A DNA stretch of 33,917 bases from Clostridia bacterium (GTDB taxonomy: Bacteria; Bacillota; Clostridia; Christensenellales; Aristaeellaceae): the NCBI GenBank assembly GCA_017541205.1, contig JAFXZO010000036.1, positions 1-33,917 on the forward strand, read 5' to 3'. Under the pieces are notes generated by a model. The model saw nothing but the letters and a program-made list of their open reading frames with translations. It ran no database searches and was not told where the DNA came from. Positions 31,420-33,917 of the stretch are shown here, in pieces (positions within the stretch are counted from its first letter, which is position 1; the number at the start of each line of letters is the position of its first letter). The position numbers and the translations under genes were made by a program.

Positions 31420-33125
31420 AGGACGACGCGATCAGAGCGCAGATCCATCAGGCGGTGGATCATCATGCCCGGCATATCCGGCCCGACCCTTTCCTGGCCC
31501 GGCGGATCATGGCGCAGGAAAGGAAAGGCGAATTGAACATGAAAAAGAAAGCGTCCTTCGGGTTGGTATTTGTCCTTGTTTTGATCCTGCTGACGGCCAC
31601 GGCCTTTGCCCTCACCAATTGGGAAGCCCTGGCGAAATACTTTGAAAAAACCCGCTCCATGGCGCAGACCGGGGAATTGGACCGGTTTTCCCAGGAGGAT
31701 CAGCTCAAGCTGCTTAACGCCATGGCGGAAGCGGGGCTGGTCCGTCCGGACGATCCGCGCCTCGCGCTTGCGCAGGACGAAGCGCTGCCCATAAGCGAGC
31801 GCGCGCGGGCAGCCCAAGAAATCATCGCCGAGCGCTACGGGCCGGACTATTTCGATTTCCTGGATATCGAGAAGATCGAATTATCCAAAAACCCGATCAG
31901 CGCGGAGGATCAAAAGGCCTATGAAGCCTGGGCCGAGGAAAACGAAAAAAAGGCGGCGCGGCAGACCCAGGAGCCCATCAATGAAACCCGCACGTACCGG
32001 GACGTGGCGGGTATGCTGACGGAAATCGGCGTCTTCCCCCGGGAACTGATCCGGGATGTGCGGGTGACGAGCGAATATTCCGAAACGGAAAAACGGTGGA
32101 CGGTGGTCGCCTCCGTTGATAAGGAAAAATATGTGCAGGCCATGCGGCGTCAGGCCGCCGACGACGGCAACGTGTTCAGCTACTACGGCTACACGGAGGG
32201 CGATACCTGGAACATCCGGTTCTATCTGGACGCGTACGGCAATTACCTGGGCCTCTATAACGCCGACGATCCCGAGCAGCGGGCGTCGCTTTCGCTGGAG
32301 GACGCTTACCCGCTGGCCCTGGCCGCGGCCCAGGCCAGGCTGCATGTGAGCAAGGCGGAATTGGAGCAAATGAAGCTGCGTCAGTTTCACGCGGACAGCA
32401 GCGTGTACGATCTCAAGCAGGGAAGATTCCGCGCCTGCTGTGAATTCTGGTGGTACGACGGGGATCAGCCCGTTTACATCATAGAAATCGACGCAGAAAA
32501 CGGCCAGGCCCTGAAAGCCATCAATTATGTGGAATCGGAGCAAATGAAGGAGAAGGAAAGAGTCTGGACGGCGGAATTGGAGCGGTGCATCGAAGCCGCT
32601 GGCGCGAGCGCTTCCCTGAACAATAGCAAAAAAGTCTTTTTCTGGAATTGGACGGTGGAAGAGAAGGCGGCCTGGTCCCAAACCGCGTATCCCGCCGCCC
32701 AGCAGTACTATGCCGAGCATCCGGAATTCGTCCAGTATCTAAGGGACGTGGAGGCGGGCAAATACATTGAGAAGAGCTGGCCCACCCTCTGCACGGTGAC
32801 GCGGTATCTGTACGGCGTGCCGGACGAAGCGGCCATCCCGCAGGAGCAGGCCTTTGCCATCGCGCGGGAATATGCCCTTTCCCAGGGCGTGCGGCAAAGC
32901 GATATCGACGAAAACAAGCTCCATCAATTCTACTACGACGTGACCGACCCCGCGCGTCCCTTATGGAAGGTCAACGTCTTCCTGCTCTTCGGCGACGGCG
33001 ACCTGGCCCATCAGGGTGACGGCACCGATCCCTGGGGCTGCTTCGTGGCGATCGACGCCCATACCGGCGAAATCGTGCGTACGGTCATGCGGGATGTGAA
33101 CACCCATTTGTGGGATATCGTATAA
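31416..33125 (+). CDS. Membrane-anchored putative anti-sigma factor with large extracytoplasmic region
   Basis: 569 residues. A short N-terminal cytoplasmic part (1-45, with HIRPDPFLARRIMAQ) is followed by one membrane helix (~46-66) and about 500 residues outside. The short RRIMAQ-type N-terminus is what is seen in several Firmicute anti-sigma proteins encoded directly behind ECF sigma genes. The outer part contains PepSY-like stretches (LSLEDAYPLALAAAQARLHV, VYIIEIDAENGQALKAINYV, GCFVAIDAHTGEIVRTV). No zinc-binding ZAS motif is present. It presumably holds the sigma factor at the membrane and releases it on an envelope signal. It starts at GTG with AGGGGG upstream. The function is inferred from its position and topology. 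Confidence 0.78.
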   Translation: MKDDAIRAQIHQAVDHHARHIRPDPFLARRIMAQERKGELNMKKKASFGLVFVLVLILLTATAFALTNWEALAKYFEKTRSMAQTGELDRFSQEDQLKLLNAMAEAGLVRPDDPRLALAQDEALPISERARAAQEIIAERYGPDYFDFLDIEKIELSKNPISAEDQKAYEAWAEENEKKAARQTQEPINETRTYRDVAGMLTEIGVFPRELIRDVRVTSEYSETEKRWTVVASVDKEKYVQAMRRQAADDGNVFSYYGYTEGDTWNIRFYLDAYGNYLGLYNADDPEQRASLSLEDAYPLALAAAQARLHVSKAELEQMKLRQFHADSSVYDLKQGRFRACCEFWWYDGDQPVYIIEIDAENGQALKAINYVESEQMKEKERVWTAELERCIEAAGASASLNNSKKVFFWNWTVEEKAAWSQTAYPAAQQYYAEHPEFVQYLRDVEAGKYIEKSWPTLCTVTRYLYGVPDEAAIPQEQAFAIAREYALSQGVRQSDIDENKLHQFYYDVTDPARPLWKVNVFLLFGDGDLAHQGDGTDPWGCFVAIDAHTGEIVRTVMRDVNTHLWDIV

Positions 33126-33152
33126 GGCGGGGCGTAGTCCGCCCGGAATTTT
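33126..33152 (+). terminator. Weak terminator-like hairpin behind the anti-sigma gene
   Basis: GGCGG (33126-33130) with CCGCC (33139-33143), followed by CGGAATTTTTG. It is short, so termination may be partial. Confidence 0.4.
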
Positions 33153-33182
33153 TGCGCGGGCCTGCCCCGGAATGGAATTTTA

Positions 33183-33191
33183 TGGTATACT
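33183..33191 (+). promoter_or_regulatory. Extended -10 promoter of the last GNAT gene
   Basis: TGG directly before TATACT (33186-33191) gives an extended -10 (TGn-TATAAT type). There is no recognisable -35. Confidence 0.45.
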
Positions 33192-33231
33192 TGTCTGGAA
33201 GCCAGAAAACGCGAAGGAAGGAGCATGCGGG

Positions 33232-33759
33232 ATGGTATACGTTTTTGAAACGGAACGCCTGAAACTGCGCAGATTGGAGCCGGAGGACGCCGAGAACCTG
33301 TATCGAATCCATCTGGACGAAGATGTGAAGCACTGGTTTCCGAATGAAAGCTACGCGGACGTGGAAGAAGCGCGGGAGGCGATCGCGTTTTTTGCCGGAT
33401 GCGTAGACCGCAAAGAGCTGCCCTATGTGCTGGCGGTCGAAGAAAAGGCGACGGGAGAATTGATCGGGGATACGGGCCTGAGCGAAGTGGAAGGGAAGCC
33501 GGGCGAGGCCGAGATCGGGTATGTGATCCGCCGGGCCAATAGAGGACGGGGCTACGCGGCGGAATTGGCGCGGGCAATGGGAGCTTTCGCCCATACGGCC
33601 TTCCAAATAAAGGTCATGTACGGCCGCGTGGTCAAAGGCAACGCAGCCTCCGCCCGCGTTCTTGAAAAGGCCGGGTACCGCTTCGCCGCGGAAGAACACG
33701 GCGCGGAGGATGATCCCTACGGCAGCGGCATGCTCGTTTACGTAAAAGAAACGGTTTGA
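33232..33759 (+). CDS. GNAT family N-acetyltransferase, RimJ/RimL-like
   Basis: 175 residues. The RimJ/RimL-like layout begins ETERLKLRRLEPEDAENLYR, with an N-terminal strand typical of ribosomal-protein acetyltransferases and resistance relatives. EIGYVIRRANRGRGYAAELARAM carries the acetyl-CoA loop (R-G-R-G-Y-A), and VVKGNAASARVLEKAGYRF is the classic N-x-x-S-x-x-x-L-E-K-x-G-F block. Start: AAGGAG (33218-33223) is 8 nt before ATG 33232; the in-frame ATG at 33172 lies upstream of the extended -10 at 33186, and an out-of-frame ATG at 33225 is too close. It is monocistronic and converges with alaS at a shared terminator. The substrate is unknown. Confidence 0.87.
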   Translation: MVYVFETERLKLRRLEPEDAENLYRIHLDEDVKHWFPNESYADVEEAREAIAFFAGCVDRKELPYVLAVEEKATGELIGDTGLSEVEGKPGEAEIGYVIRRANRGRGYAAELARAMGAFAHTAFQIKVMYGRVVKGNAASARVLEKAGYRFAAEEHGAEDDPYGSGMLVYVKETV

Positions 33760-33781
33760 AAATACTTTGCTGACGCACAAA

Positions 33782-33820
33782 ACCGCCTGCGGCCCATGAT
33801 CGGACGCAGGCGGTCATTTT
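33782..33820. terminator. Bidirectional terminator between the GNAT gene and alaS
   Basis: ACCGCCTGCG (33782-33791) with CGCAGGCGGT (33805-33814), a perfect 10-bp stem. ATTTTT follows on the plus strand, and on the minus strand a TTTTG stretch follows, serving alaS. Confidence 0.85.
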
Positions 33821-33824
33821 TCTT

Positions 33825-33917
33825 TTATCCGATCTCCTCCAGCGCGCGGGCGAGCGCCGCGCCGTCCGGGGCGCTGCCCTGGGCCATATCGGGCTTTCCG
33901 CCGCCGCGCGCGCCGCA
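33825..33917 (-). CDS. alaS: Alanyl-tRNA synthetase, C-terminal end only
   Basis: The last 30 codons on the minus strand, open to the right edge: CGARGGGKPDMAQGS, then a helix ending ALARALEEIG before TAA. The GGGGRPDMAQ-like motif followed by a short helix is the characteristic C-terminus (C-Ala/DHHA1-type domain) of AlaRS. Too little is visible to say more about the enzyme. Confidence 0.85.
   Translation of the reverse strand, partial: CGARGGGKPDMAQGSAPDGAALARALEEIG

Overview
The window looks like chromosomal DNA from a fairly GC-rich member of the Clostridia, possibly an uncultivated gut lineage of the Christensenellales/Oscillospirales kind. The genus cannot be fixed from sequence reading alone. 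The evidence is strong AGGAGG-type ribosome binding sites, sigma-A promoters of the TTGACA-17-TATAAT type, a T-box leader on serS, the xpaC-telA pair, and the zapA-U32 peptidase-mutS2 neighbourhood typical of Firmicutes. No phage, plasmid, CRISPR, rRNA or tRNA genes were seen.

Left part (1-10.8 kb): the N-terminal part of a membrane diguanylate cyclase (minus strand, cut by the edge); a five-gene envelope/stress cluster on the plus strand (XpaC-like, TelA, LemA-like, TPM-domain protein, alkaline-phosphatase-superfamily phosphodiesterase); a convergent minus-strand pair rpiB-ybaK with its own promoter; serS behind a complete T-box whose specifier loop reads UCC; and a cytoplasmic diguanylate cyclase with a LacI-type ligand-binding domain.

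Middle part (10.8-19.95 kb): an accessory stretch with all genes on the plus strand. It opens with a strong promoter, a 35-codon leader ORF and an intrinsic terminator, an arrangement resembling transcription attenuation. Ten genes resembling detoxification or resistance functions follow: a GNAT-serine hydrolase fusion, a second serine hydrolase, a methyltransferase, a GNAT, a nucleoside deaminase-like protein, a P-loop kinase, an APH-type phosphotransferase, a GNAT, a MerR-GyrI regulator with a 19-bp-spacer promoter, and another GNAT.

Right part (20-33.9 kb): core genes. typA is on the minus strand. Divergently, cyclophilin-zapA-U32 peptidase are tightly coupled. Then come a 0.3-kb hairpin element with three 86-bp tandem repeats, mutS2, and an OmpR-type two-component pair. 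A decayed PIN toxin-antitoxin remnant, an ECF sigma factor translationally coupled to a membrane-anchored putative anti-sigma protein, a RimJ/L-like GNAT, and the C-terminus of alaS (minus strand, cut by the right edge) complete the window.

The least explained content is non-coding. Two pairs of 51-66 bp repeats (7157-7297 and 11046-11175) share a 20-nt loop core but have different stems that co-vary, and both sit directly behind an intrinsic terminator in a 5' leader. A separate inverted-repeat-bounded 86-bp x3 array lies at 25301-25603. These and the leader-ORF/attenuator at 10.8-11.05 kb are the best candidates for something undescribed.
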